A stretch of 64,000 bases of DNA from Gaeumannomyces sp. JS-464 (Eukaryota > Ascomycota > Sordariomycetes > Magnaporthales > Magnaporthaceae), in contig NGZR01000005.1 in assembly GCA_002197995.1 (NCBI GenBank), positions 2,232,001 to 2,296,000 on the forward strand, read 5' to 3'. Shown here piece after piece: positions 1-11,900 of this stretch; position 1 is the stretch's first letter, and each line of letters starts with the position of its first letter. The notes under the pieces are model-generated. The model worked only from the letters and a program-made list of their open reading frames with translations. It was not told where the DNA came from and searched no databases. The translations under genes were made by a program, and so were the position numbers.

Positions 1-504
1 AAGGTAGGAGACGCTCGAGCGAAAGCTGGTCCGCGGCGGCCGAGCGCCTGGTGAGGGGAGCGCGTCGGCTCCGGGGAGCAACTGATGGTGCCCCCGGGCG
101 TCTGGTGCAGTAACGGGGGCGTCGCTGTTAGCTCTCCCCCGTGCGCGCTGCGGCGTGCGGCCAGTGCTGGCACCACTGCCTCCGTTATTATTGGCGGCGC
201 CGGAGGTAGTGGCGGCGCCGGCTGCATTGCTGCTGCCGCTGTTGGCGCTGCTGGCGGTTCCGCCGGTATTGTCGCTGAGCCCACGGCGGCTACCGTTACT
301 AACGTTCCTCCGGAAGGGCGACAGGGGCCTCGGGTGCAGGCGCTGCTGGGAAGTGAGCGAGGGTGTGCTGCTGAGATTGGAGGCTTTGGCGCCGAGGTTG
401 TGAGCGGACTGGAGTTTCCGGAGAGCTCGATGAGTTCCGGGCGACGGCGGAGCGTGCAGCGTCGTGGAGGCCGGGGGCGGCAGCGAGGGTATCGACTCCT
501 TCAT
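1..504 (-). CDS. N-terminal part of an unrecognised Ser/Pro-rich fungal protein (runs off the left edge)
   Basis: An open minus-strand frame starts at the ATG at 504 and stays open to base 1, giving 168 residues without a stop. An in-frame stop lies upstream near 617-619, so this ATG is the first available. The protein begins MKESIPSLPPPASTTLHAPP, then has a basic stretch (RALRKLQSAHNLGAK) and a long Gly/Ser/Ala/Asn low-complexity tract. Such a tail-like N-terminus is common in fungal signalling and cytoskeletal scaffold proteins. The conserved-looking opening and the basic helix argue for a real gene rather than a chance frame, but the functional domain is outside the window. I do not assign a family. 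Overlapping plus-strand frames of up to 238 codons are byproducts of the same GC-rich low-complexity sequence. Confidence 0.6.
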   Translation of the reverse strand, partial: MKESIPSLPPPASTTLHAPPSPGTHRALRKLQSAHNLGAKASNLSSTPSLTSQQRLHPRPLSPFRRNVSNGSRRGLSDNTGGTASSANSGSSNAAGAATTSGAANNNGGSGASTGRTPQRARGRANSDAPVTAPDARGHHQLLPGADALPSPGARPPRTSFRSSVSYL

Positions 505-2302
505 GGGGCCGACATGGTGACGCGTAGAGGAGGTCGGACGGGTAGGACGGATGCCGCAGAAGAGCCTCGGGGTGGATGTGTTGGGCCACCGATGATGGCT
601 TCCACGAAGCAAGCGTCACGTCACAGCTGGAGAGGGCTGACGGCACGCAAACGTGGCCGTCTCCGATTGATGAAGCTGGCAGCGATCCGTGCTGCTCGAT
701 TGCTTTCCAGTTCTCGTCGTCGTTTCGGCAGGCTACGAATGGATTGGGTCAAAGGCGCGGGCGCAATTCCTCGTTCGTTGATGCGCAGCCAAGTTGCGTG
801 AGCTGAGCGGGGAAGGAGGAGGCTGGTGAGGCCAGATGGGAAAAAAGCTGTCGCATGCACACTGCGCAACGCTACGGCAGACGCGTTTTTTTTCTTTGCT
901 TTTCGCGTTTTCGCATCGCCTCGGTTGTGTGAACGCTAATAACCAAAAATGGCCATGCATTGCGATCCGAGTAATCATCAGAGTGAAAAGGAAACAAAAT
1001 AATATCTAAATAGGGGGTAGGTAGCTATCTCTCACATTCGACTGTCAAATCACTTAGCACAGAGTCCACGACCATCAATCACTGGCCAAACCCTTGGGGA
1101 GCTGGCCCATCAATGCGGTCGCATTCCATCCCGCCGGCGTGGCAGATCCGGCTGCATTCCCCAGCTAAGAAAGAGTGGGATGGGGCCGCTGGCCCATAGA
1201 ACGGAGGCTCGCCCGTTGATTGAAGGAGGCCTTCGACAAACCCGAGTTCATCATTCATCATCCAGCTTGACCTGTATCATGTGACCTGTCGCGTGATGGA
1301 CAGAAGGGGCTGAATGGCAGCTTTGGCAGCTTCATGGAGCCTCAACTGGCCAAGAAAATCAGCTGCCCCACCAAGGCTGGTTGACATCAATCTCATCCAG
1401 GATGACGTGCTCGCCATGTGGGCCACCACTGCACTTTCACGACACTACCTTGGCCCTTTTATTGCGTCTTCCTGCCCTTGTATAATCCCGTGAATCGTGT
1501 TGTCCGTCTCGTGGACACGCCAAGCTGGACACCTCTTTCGGGGAGCTGTTTGTCACGTCCCTCCGGCACCAATACTGCCGTCGAGGAATCATATCAAGGA
1601 AACATGTCAGGCTGGCTCATCCCGAGGCGATGGCCGGCAGCACCGGCGTCCGAGTGACCCCCCTTGCTCGCTGCACCGCAAATGAGGCTAAAGAATTGCC
1701 GGGACAGCCATCTCAGGGGACTCCTGTCCAACAGAACAGCCGAGTGGTTGTTTCCTATTTTTGCTAGGCCCCTTTCCTCGTGCGCAGCCCACACTCCGAC
1801 CCGCCCGCTGTCTCTGGGCCTGACGTGCACGCTCAGAATAAGACATCTCCCCTCGTCTTTCCTGGGTTGTGACTGGCAGGCGCCTGATTGCGCCATAGCG
1901 GGTATCCTCCACCTGGCAGCCATGCCAGTGCCATCCCGCAGAGAAAATATGTCGCAGATGGTTGCTAATCCAACTGCTGACGCTCGCACGCCATCTGCTT
2001 GCCCCTTTAGTCGGATCCCCCGAGATATATACCGGCATACATACCTACCACCTGCCTACATACACCTACATAGTATCGTATCTACCTGGCTACCACCCTA
2101 GCTATGCATATCCACCTAAAGTAATCTATTTTTCTTCCCATCCTAGAAACTCTACAAGTGAGATTGGTCAGCCATTCTTCCCGGGTGGTCATATAAGACC
2201 CCCATGTTTGGCAAATAGTCAAGCTCGGGACGTCCCCCGGATACACACGCCATCCCTACCGCCACCATCCCTACGAGGCCTTGGGTTCTCGTGCCTCCAA
2301 CA
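505..2302. other. Intergenic region between divergent genes (left-edge gene and sulfate permease)
   Basis: No coding region is supported here. The segment must hold the promoters of the left-edge gene and of the sulfate permease. The part nearest the permease (about 2030-2100) is rich in CCTACAT/TACCTAC units, a low-complexity pattern related to the TAGGTA-type words scattered in the other intergenic regions. I saw no clear CYS-3 palindrome. Confidence 0.6.
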
Positions 2303-4823
2303 ATGACGAGCACCGGCGCAAATGTCGGCCAAGGCCTGGCCAAGGTCCTGGGCATCAAGCTCCGCAACAACCAGCCTTACCAGGACGAGGTCACGAGGGG
2401 CGAGTCTATCCTCTCCGTCCAGAGCGGCGATGCCTTCGTCGAGGAGCCACCTTCAACACGAGAGTTTTTGGCCAGCCTAATTCCAACTGGAAAGGACACC
2501 GTCACTTATACGAGGTCGCTGTTTCCCTTTCTCGACTGGATAGGTCACTACAATACACAATGGCTCATCGGCGATCTTGTCGCCGGTATCACCATCGGTG
2601 TTGTCGTGATCCCCCAGGGCATGGCATACGCGATCCTTGCCAATCTCGAGCCGCAGTTCGGTCTGTATTCGAGCTTTATGGGTGTTCTGATATACTGGTT
2701 TTTTGCAACTTCGAAAGACATCACGATCGGGCCTGTCGCCGTCATGTCGACCCTTACTGGCGGAATCGTGGCAGACATGGCGAGGCAGTTCCCCGAGGTG
2801 CCTGGCCACGTTGTTGCGTCGGCCCTAGCTATTCTCTCCGGGGCGGTTGTTCTATTTCTGGGCCTCACCAGGACCGGCTTCATCGTGGACCTGATCAGCC
2901 TGACGTCCCTTTCGGCTTTCATGACAGGTTCTGCCATCAACATCGTCATCGGCCAGATCCCAACAATGATGGGTATCTCGGGATTTTCGACGCGGGACGC
3001 CCCATATCTTGTGCTCATCAACACGCTGAGAAACCTGGGACGCACAAAGCTAGATGCCGCCATGGGCTTGTCGGCTCTTGCCTTGCTCTACTTGATCCGG
3101 TCCGCCTTCTCCCTGCTAGCCAAGCGCTTCCCAGGGCGCCAAAGGCTATTTTTCTTCCTCTCAACCCTGAGGACAGCCTTTGTCATTCTTCTATACACTC
3201 TGATCAGCTGGCTGGTCAACATGAACCACAAGACAAAGCCGAGCTTCAAGATCCTGCAGGACATCCCTAGCGGGTTTCAACACGCTGAGGTGCCAACCGT
3301 CGATCCCAAGATAGCTAGCGCGCTGGCGAGCTATCTACCGGCAACGGTCATAGTTTTGCTCATCGAGCACATCGCCATATCCAAGTCTTTCGGCCGCGTC
3401 AACAATTACACCATCAACCCTTCCCAAGAGATGGTCGCGATCGGGGTTACGAACCTCCTTGCCCCGTTTTTGGGTGGTTATCCTTCTACCGGAAGCTTCA
3501 GCCGAACCGCCATCAAGTCCAAGGCTGGCGTGCGCACCCCTTTCGCCGGTGTTATCACGGGCATGGTGGTTCTCATTTCCATCTACGCCTTGCCGCCAGT
3601 ATTCTACTTCATCCCTAGCGCAACGCTCGCCGCGGTCATCATCCATGCTGTCGGCGACCTCATCACGCCACCCAACACTATCTACCAGTTCTGGTGTGTT
3701 TCGCCGCTCGAGGTCCTCATCTTTTTCACTGGCGTTATAATCACGGTTTTCTCCACTATCGAGAACGGCATCTACGCGACTGTCGCCATTTCCGCGGCCG
3801 TGCTGATCGGCCGCATTCTCAAAGCGCGAGGTCGATTCCTCGGGAGGGTCAAGGTGCACTCGGTTTTACAGGACAACATCATCGGAGAGGATCATAACGA
3901 AGTGGTTGGACAATACGGAACGTTTCCCAAGCCAGGGGCCAACCCGGCACGCAACATATTTTTGCCCATTGACCACGGCGATGGCTCTAACCCTGATGTC
4001 GGAAGTTGATAGCCCCTATCCTGGAGTTTTCATCTATCGCTTCTCGGAAGGGTTCAACTACCCCAACGCGTCGCACACCCTCGAATACCTGACCAACTAC
4101 GTCTTTGCCCACACCAGGCGAACAAACACCACTGAGTATGCACGGCCAGGGGACCGGCCCTGGAACGACCCGGGCCCGTCGAAGCGGCAGCTCGAGAAGA
4201 AGGCAGCGGGCGACGCATCGGCTGTCCCGGGTCTGAACCCCGACCTCCCGACTCTCAAAGCCATAATCCTGGACTTCAGTTCTGTCAACCACGTTGACAT
4301 ATCCAGCATGCAACAACTTATCGACACAAGGAACCACCTCGACCGCTACACCTCGCCCGATTTTGTCGACTGGCATATTGCCTGCATCAACAACCGCTGG
4401 ACCAAGCGAGCTCTCGTCGCGGCCGGGTTCGGGTACCCGACGGAGCGGCCGGATGGCCTCCACTACCGGTGGCGTTCCATTTTCTCCGTGGCCGAGATAG
4501 GCGGGTCCGACAGCGCGGCGGCGGTGGCGGAGAAGCAGATCAACGAAAAGGAGCTGGGACAGGGGCTCTCGAGGCAGCAGAGCGCGGCATTCGACAAGAA
4601 GGCGGATCTCGAGCTGGGCGCCGGGGACTCCAGCACCGAAGCGGAGACGGAAGAGGCCAGCCGGGCCGCCTCGCCCGCCAAGGCCGGCCCGCGCGCAGTG
4701 GCGGTGCATGGGCTCAACCGGCCGCTCTTCCATGTGGACTTGACTAGCGCCTTGCAGAGCGCAGTTGCAAACATAGAGGCAAGGGCTGATGATGGGCGTG
4801 GTCACATTACGCCGACATCGTAG
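2303..4823 (+). CDS. Sulfate permease, SulP/SLC26 family (CYS-14/SUL type), one frameshift
   Basis: Plasma-membrane sulfate importer that feeds sulfur assimilation. The first ATG is at 2303 (MTSTGANVGQGLAKVLGIKL). The GTG twelve bases earlier is not a plausible start. The SulP signature is at about residues 95-125 (VVIPQGMAYAILANLEPQFG), followed by roughly a dozen hydrophobic segments to residue ~530, then a cytoplasmic STAS domain (about 575-760) with the core LKAIILDFSSVNHVDISSMQ. There are no introns. The frame breaks at 4001-4002. Upstream codons read NPDV and hit TGA at 4007, while the frame one base on reads EVDSPYPGVFIYRFSEGFNY, which is conserved in the family. Dropping one G gives a continuous protein of about 839 residues, close to the usual length. 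An intron cannot explain this because both flanks are conserved. The family is certain. Which paralogue (CYS-13 or CYS-14 like) is not. Confidence 0.93.
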
Positions 4824-5314
4824 TGTGGGGTTTCGCCCCTTTGCTTTGTTGCTTGTTTAGATTTGTATAGCATGTATATTTTGAGATACATTGATACCAT
4901 GAATATCTACCCCTAATCTTGGAGTAACTCTTGGCCAGTTGTTTCCTCTACTGAGGCGTCTATTATTTCGAAATTGCTCGGAATTTCCGGTGGCTTAATT
5001 TTTCAATGCAGACAACCGAGTTTGTGCTCCTGGCCTAGCATTCTGGAGACCCTCGACTTTGTAATTTCGTCTGCGGTTGGGTTCCACACTCGAGTGATAT
5101 CCTCCGCTCTATGTACATTGTGCCGCCCAGCCTTTATCCTATTCTCTATTTTGCCAAATCGTCGTAATTACCCCAACTCTGAGGCTTGGCCCAGACTGCA
5201 GACCTGGTGCAGGTTCTGGGCTGTGTGTGGCTGTGTTTGGCCGTGTGTGGCCGTGTGTTATGCAGCGCCAGTGCGCCCAGATAATGAAGAGAGAAGGATG
5301 TTCTTGCCGATCCT
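4824..5314. other. Intergenic region between converging 3' ends
   Basis: This 491-base stretch separates the sulfate permease stop from the PCC1 stop. The genes converge, so it should hold both 3' UTRs. T-rich and TGTATATTTTG-like sequence at 4850-4900 fits a polyadenylation region. I see no gene. Confidence 0.6.
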
Positions 5315-5839
5315 TCACGGAGACTTCTTGGCCAGGGTCGTCTCCAACACATCGACGTCGAGCTGCTCCATCACCTCGAGGACAAGGCTCAGGCTGTCCA
5401 TGAACGAGTTGACGGCCACTCGGAGCATGCGGTTGGTGGCGGCAGAGTACTGGGTGCGGAGTATTGTTTTTTCGGCCTCTCCCGTTTGTTGCGGCGCGGC
5501 AACGGTCGAAAAAAAGAACGGTGCACCAAGGGCGACAGCTCCTTGTCCACGGCGAGCGCCCCTAGTGCTACGGAGGCTAGCCTGGCCGTCGGGAAGGGTA
5601 CATCTATCGATCTATCGTTGTTGGGTCGAGGGGTTTCCCCCCGCTACCACGTCAACGAGGGGTGCTCACGTGTCCATGGAAGAGAAAACGAAAAGGCAGA
5701 AAGGGTCAAAGATGCAAATGCAGCCAAGCCATGAAACAAAACACAAGGGAAGGCGGGAATGCATGCGCAAGGAGGGGCAGGATAGTCCAAGCTGTACTCA
5801 CAGGGCGCACGGGAACTCGGCGCTGGAAGTGTCTGCCAT
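5315..5839 (-). CDS. PCC1: EKC/KEOPS complex subunit Pcc1, two exons, one homopolymer frameshift
   Basis: Small subunit of the KEOPS/EKC complex, which makes t6A on tRNAs and is linked to telomere maintenance and transcription. Exon 1 is 5802-5839 (MADTSSAEFPCAL, 12 codons plus 2 bases) and ends at a GTGAGT donor. The 190-nt intron (5612-5801) ends ..CGATAG. Exon 2 is 5315-5611 and opens SIDVPFPTARLASVALGALA, then VDKELSPLV. The C-terminal half reads YSAATNRMLRVAVNSFMDSL and ends VMEQLDVDVLETTLAKKSP, the conserved Pcc1 helix. The two halves are in different frames. The break is a run of seven A (seven T on the coding strand) at 5509-5515. One more base gives a clean 111-residue protein, typical for fungal Pcc1. 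It is divergent from CDC14. A 346-codon plus-strand frame over this locus is spurious. Confidence 0.85.
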
Positions 5840-6721
5840 GTTTGCGAGGATTGTGTGCTATGACTTCATGAGCTCAACACTTGTCGTAGACACTGAGATT
5901 CCAATGGACAAGTTGCGACTTGTGGAGGGGAATAAAAGGAGAAGGAAAAAAAAAGGATTAGGGATCGGCTGCGTCAGAGGCGGAACCGCTCCGGCGATCA
6001 ATGTTTGTTGGTAGCAAAGCTTCGATTCGATGCGGGGGAGCCGTTGGAATGCTGGCGACCTCAGCCTGCCGTCTCAGGCGGTGGTAGTGGCGGCACGTTA
6101 GACCCAAGCGGTTGGTTTGGTAGCGCCCGAAGGCTCGTTCTGCAGCGGCGCCGGGCAACAGCACAGCACGATAAGATAGCGTGAGCGAACTCTGCGCTGG
6201 GTCGCGCCAGGAGGCGCCTGTAAGCTTAAGGGGACTTGTGCTGGGTGGGGCGCTGTCAATTGTCCTGGCAACCCGCCTCCAGGCGCTAGCTCGGGCAGGG
6301 GTTCAGTGTTACGAGGCCCACTTCCGGACCCCCGGCCAAAATAAACAAAGCAGCATCTTCATAAGTACCTCATCAGCTTCGGGCATCGTGGGATTTCCTC
6401 GTCTTCGGGCTCATCCTCGATTCCCTCCTCCAACAAACAGAATCTCTGGAGATTCCGCCTCCTAGGACGAGAGCGCAGCCGGTGCATCCCTTGACCGACA
6501 TCCATATCCATCCCGCCAGCATGAGCCTGTGATTTTTCGCGCTCGCGTCCCTCCTTTTTACCGCTCCTTCCTACCGGCTCGTTGCTTCTCCAGCATTGAT
6601 CGCACGCATACATAGCCCACCTCCAGTTTGCGCATCTGCATCGCCTCCTACTGCCGCATCTTGCTGTTAGCTCTTGCTTGCGAATATCTGCCTCTGCCCC
6701 CTCACCTCGCGCGGCGCAGAG
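5840..6721. promoter_or_regulatory. Shared promoter region of divergent PCC1 and CDC14
   Basis: The 882 bases between the two start codons must contain both promoters and 5' UTRs. The CDC14-proximal part (about 6340-6720) is pyrimidine-rich with many CTCC/TTCC units, as is usual in fungal 5' leaders. No gene is supported inside it, and I recognise no specific factor site. Confidence 0.5.
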
Positions 6722-8970
6722 ATGGCGCCTTCCACCTCCAAAAGCGCCAACTTGGGCCAAGTTATAGAGTACATCGCAGGTACGTTCCACAGCAGCACGC
6801 GGACTCTCGCATCTGCCCCCTTTTCTCCTCTGCCATGCCACCGCCAGCCCTCTTCCGCGCCACCTCGTGCATGCCTCGAGGCGCCACTGCGGCATTGCCC
6901 GTGAATGCGTTCACAGACCGCGCACAATGGATCACGACAGCGAGCGAGCTGGGTCTCGACTCGATGCGCCTCCGCCTCCCATGGTCCCGTACCACATACT
7001 GTTCCAGGCCTTCCCAGTAACGCTACTGACATATATTCAAGACCGACTATACCTCGCTTCATACGTAAACGCGCCCGACGAGGACACCCTCTTCCCGTAC
7101 CCCGACCCGCCGCAGCGCTCCCCCACCAAGCGGTCACGCAATGCAGCCGCCGCCGCCGAAGCCCCCCGCGCGCGCAAGCAGCCCTACTACTTCTCGGTCG
7201 ACGACTCGCTCCTCTACAATGCCTTCCACCACGATTTTGGCCCGCTCCACATCAGCCACCTGTACCGCTTTGCTCTCGAGTTTCATGACATTCTGGGCGC
7301 CAAGGAGAACAAGGACCGCCCAGTGGTCTTCTGGAGCAGGGCTGATCCGAGGAGTGAGTACAGACCACAGTAGAGGCTTTCCAGCGACCCGCGCAGCCTG
7401 CTGACCTAGCTTGTTTTCTCCAGGCCGCGCCAACGCCTCTTGCGTGCTGGCTTGCTACATGGTCCTGATCCAGTCGTGGCCGCCTCACCTGGCGCTCGCG
7501 CCCATTGCTCAGGTTGACCCCCCACTGATGCCGTTCCGTGACGCTGGGTATAGCCAGGCGGACTACGGCATCACGGTGCAGGATGTCGTCTACGGCGTTT
7601 GGAAGGCCAAGGAGGAGGGCTGCGTTGGCCTCGACTCGTTTGACCTCGCAGAGTACGAGAAGTACGAGAGGGTCGAGAACGGTGACTTCAACTGGATCAC
7701 GCCGCACTTCCTCGCCTTCGCGTCGCCGATGCACCAGCCCGTCGAACGCGTCACCGAGTCGTCGGAGGCGTACCCGCTGCTCCCCAAGACGGTCAAGGAC
7801 GTCCACACCCACCCCCACCTGCCGACCCCCTTCAAGAACGTGCTCGCTCACTTCTCGGAGAGGAACATCGGGCTCGTCGTGCGCCTGAACTCGCAGCTCT
7901 ACTCCCCCTCGTACTTTGAGTCGATGGGAATTCGTCACCTGGACATGATTTTTGAGGATGGAACATGCCCACCTCTGACGATGGTGCGCAAGTTTATCAG
8001 GCTCGCCCACGAGACCATCATGGTCCGCAAAAAGGGCATCGCTGTCCACTGCAAGGCCGGCCTGGGCCGCACTGGCTGCCTGATTGGCGCCTACCTGATC
8101 TACCGCCACGGCTTCACTGCCAACGAGGTCATCGGCTACATGAGGTTCATGCGCCCCGGCATGGTGGTCGGCCCCCAGCAGCACTGGCTTCACCTGAACC
8201 AGGGCGTCTTCCGCGAGTGGTGGGTTGAGGAGCGCGTGGCACGGAAGCTTCGCAAGGAGATGGCGGCCGCGGCCGCTGTTCCGAGCACGCCGATCCGCGC
8301 CATGCAGAAAACCTCGCTTGGTCGCAGCGCCGGCCAGGCCTCGACGCCTCCCAGCAGGAGCGCATCCAACCGCACGCCGCTCGGCGAGATGGACCAGGAA
8401 CGGAACACAGTTGGGGTGCAGGAGGACTACCTCCCGGCCCCGACGCCTGGTCAGCCGCGCAAAACCAGTCGCCACCACCCCTACTCAAGGAGCACCGCCA
8501 ACCACCCCCCGGTGGAGGAGGAGGCTCAGGTCGAGCAACAGACCGAGGTCGTTTCGATGCACCGGACCAGCCACGGCGGCGAGTCTGACGAGGAGTGGCA
8601 CCTGCGTATGCGCACGCACCGCAAGGCGTCGGCTTCGCCCGATGCGCACCGGGCTGAGAGGGGCGAGAAGACGAGGTCTGTCAGCCACAGCACCACCACC
8701 ACGACCGTCTACACCACGTCGCAGTATATCGACAACGACGCGTCCAACGACATCGAGAACGTCGGCACCGGTCTCGGGCGCACCAAGTCGAGTCACGACC
8801 GCTCGGGCAGCGCCTCAGGCGTCATGGCAAAGGTCCGCGGAGTCGACCGGTCCGGCAGCACGCGCCGAGGCGGTGTCACGGGCAAGGAGCCGACTGGCAT
8901 CCGCAAGACGAGTGGCCGCATCGCCAGCAACCAGGCCGCGTCGGCCGCGCGCAAAGTCTCTGGCCTATGA
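6722..8970 (+). CDS. CDC14: Dual-specificity protein phosphatase Cdc14, three exons
   Basis: Cell-cycle phosphatase that reverses CDK phosphorylation at mitotic exit, septation and sporulation. It acts in nucleolus, spindle poles and septum in fungi. Exons: 6722-6779 (MAPSTSKSANLGQVIEYIA), 7042-7353 and 7424-8970. The introns are 262 nt (GTACGT..TTCAAG, with CTGAC 11 bases before the acceptor) and 70 nt (GTGAGT..CTCCAG). The exons join in phase to 638 residues. The N-terminal DSPn domain holds the family stretch YFSVDDSLLYNAFHHDFGPL. The catalytic loop is HCKAGLGRTG with the nucleophile at about Cys333, followed by YMRFMRPGMVVGPQQHWLHL. The remaining ~270 residues are Ser/Thr/Pro-rich, as in other fungal Cdc14 tails, which carry regulatory phosphosites. 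There is no frame break. Its start lies 882 bases from that of PCC1. Confidence 0.96.
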
Positions 8971-11900
8971 CGGGCCTATCATAGTGACCGTTTGAGCAAG
9001 CGAGCATAGCCTGCCTGTTTTGCTTTCTTCCCCTTCTTGTTCTTGATATCTACGGACGATATGACGGCGAATGACGAGTTACGACCTACCCTCCCCACGC
9101 ATTGTTTTCTGTTCTAATCTCGGAACAATCTCCCCCGGAACACAAAAACAACAAGCCCCTCGATCATGTTGTCTTGACTGCATGCGGCTGGCGTTTTCTC
9201 ATTCTTTTTTCTTCATTCTTTAATCACTCGATCACTCATCCGGGAGAAACAAGGAATGGGATTCTGTCTGGTTTCTTTTCTTTTTTTTTATTATATCTGC
9301 GTCCCAGGCGTGGGCGGTTGTTGGTGTTGTGTTATTGTGGCACTGGATTGCACCGAGCATGGGTCTCCGAGGAGCTTCTGCAGCATTGTCTGAGCATGAC
9401 ATGTTTCTCTATTCTCTAATTTCCTCTCACTTCCTTTTTTTTCTTGGGAAGCTCTCCTTTGGCGTTTTGGGAATTGGAGTCTACTCAGTTTACCACAACG
9501 ACGGCGGCCGGTTGGGATGGGATTATCATTATTATTTTGGCCTTATTTCCTCTATCGTTTGGACAGTAGGGAGCTTCTCTTGGTCGCCATCGTCCCGCTA
9601 AGCCGAGCAGGCAACACAGGCCTGGCTCCCGATGATGGTGGTTTTGGGTGGTCAGACACGCCCGTCTACCATATTCTCGTGCTTATTTTTTCTTGTCTGA
9701 ATACATAACATGCATTGAAACAAACTACCCAACATTGGGAGGCCTCGACGACATGTTGCATGCCGTGTGAGTGACAGCATAACAATTACCGCGAATAATC
9801 TGATGCCTGATTAGTACACAAGGTACTTGCATCTTAGGGAGGGCCCTGGGCCTCCAATGGCACGATAAGGAAGTATTTCACGTTACGCAACATGACACCT
9901 CCGTGCTTCCAAAATGTCCCCCGAAAATGTTTCCCGAGAAATGAAAGAAGATTCCAGGCAGTGCAGCGCACGACACACGGCCCTTGCATGGCCAAAAAAA
10001 CTCTGATGCCTGACCGCCCGCTCCGAGGCAAGCTTTGCACTCCCCTCGCACGCGCCGGCCAGGCACAGCCTCAAGCCACGGACCCGGCGACCCAAACTGT
10101 CGGGTCGGTGGCACAGGAGGGAATCGTGCCGCCCGAGTTGCGCCCGGCCATGCGTTGGAGTCTGTTTTTCTTTAGACTTTTTTTTATACCTTCTTTCCAG
10201 AATGTTGCTGCGTTTTGGATCCATACCACGGTCCATCTCAAACCAGCTTCCCCTGCTGTTTTTTTTGTCGGTGCAAAACAAGGGATATCAAACCATGAGA
10301 TACAAAATAGGATCAGACATACGCATATGCCTAAACTCTGAGCGTTGGCATTATCAGTTGGCCATATGTGAAAACCCAGCTTTGAAGAGGGGAACTGAAG
10401 TCTGGAAATGCGCCTGCCTGGTGAGTGCTGTCATGAAAAACGGCATCCCCGCCTGGAAAAGGGACCAGGCGCACTCCAAGCGCTTGCTTGTGGTGTTGGT
10501 GGCTCCCAGGCCATCGGGTCGGACTGGCCTCGCGGGAGGGCGGCCAGTGGAAGCGACATCATGGCCGCCTTTGGTCTCCGGGGTTGAATGGTATAGCATC
10601 GTGTACCGTTCCCCAATTTTCCACCCCTATTCCCGGCGTTCAACAGCGGATACACCGGGTGGGACTCGGCGCGATCACAGGTCGTCGGTGGCACGCGTCA
10701 AGGTGGCTAGGTAGGTACCATGGAGAAACCGCCTCGCCTTGTGCCTTTTGCTTGGGTGTGGCAGCAAAGGCTGCAGCCTGGGGGATCTGCGCGGACACGA
10801 CGGTGAAGCAAGACGGCTTCTCGACGATGGCGTGCTGCAATCATCAGGGATACGTGGGGACTGACCCCTCCTCCAGGTGCCCGGGAGAAAGAAAAGAACG
10901 CGCCGGTTAGCCGGGGTTGGAGGTTGGTCAGGGTCGAGATGCAAAGATGCGATTAGCTAATGCTGCAGACCGGCGGCCTCCTCGCTGCATTGCACTCGAT
11001 GGTTTCCGGCAGGCTGCGAGACGGGGCGGAGGAGGCGAGAAGGTGGAGGGAAGATGGAGAAAGAATGCGCGGAAAATACGGGGCCGTTGGTCGAGGTTGG
11101 TTCCGGACATGAACATCGGGACGAAAGAGTAAGCCACGGGTCGCCGGGGCAGGGAAAAAAGAAGTGGGCCGGCCGCATTCGCGGTCGCAGGGGCGGCGGC
11201 CAGAAAAGCGGCCAGGCGTCGAGGACAGAGCGTCATGGGCCTCCCTTTTATATATGGGCGGACGCCGGGAAAGGCGCAGTCGGAGGTGGCTACCCCTTCA
11301 TGCAGGCGCGCCATGTTTGCGATCAAGGCAGCAGCAAAATACCTCGACTTAGGTAGACCGGTCGGGGACATGGATGCAAGAGATGCTGTCTCTGCCGGGG
11401 ATCCTCTCCTGTAGCTCATGTTCAATCCCCAGTGCCAGTTGCCCGCTAATGTTCTAGGTGGGCTGTGGGGCTCAAGCTCTCACTAAAAGTGACCTTTCAC
11501 TTACTGGAGCACACCCGACGGCGGCTGTGCCGCCAACAACCGCGCGGGGCTCCACAGCACACGCGGTTGACGCTCAATTAGTCGATGGATCCTTTCCCAT
11601 CGAACCTTTTCGTCCTTTGCTTCCATCATCTCTGCGGCCGTTTTCAGGACCTCCAGCTTGGATCCCAGCGCCAAACGGGGCATTGTAGCTGGGACCTGCT
11701 CGCCTGACCGCCATGATATCAGGAATGGGAGCAAGGCGCATTCCGCTTCCTCGGAGAAGAATCGAAAGCCTGACGGGCCATTGAGTCCGGGCCACGGCAT
11801 CAGACTGGCCGCTTCCTTTGCATCTCAGTAAGTCCTGTTTCGTCTGGGATAGCGTCATGGGCATGGCAGAGACTGGCTGGCGTCACAACAGGGAGATGTT

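Noticed and set aside
1261..2302. CYS-3 binding palindrome (ATGRYRYCAT) in the sulfate permease promoter
   Set aside because: I searched by eye and found no match, only partial ATG..CAT words with the wrong spacing.
2303..4823. Reading the sulfate permease as two separate genes or as spliced at ~4000
   Set aside because: Both sides of the break are conserved without a gap (NPDV then EVDSPYPG), so there is no room for an intron, and the STAS half has no start of its own.
4974..6014. A 346-codon plus-strand open frame after the sulfate permease
   Set aside because: It lies over the conserved minus-strand PCC1 gene, lacks any motif and uses non-coding-like composition.
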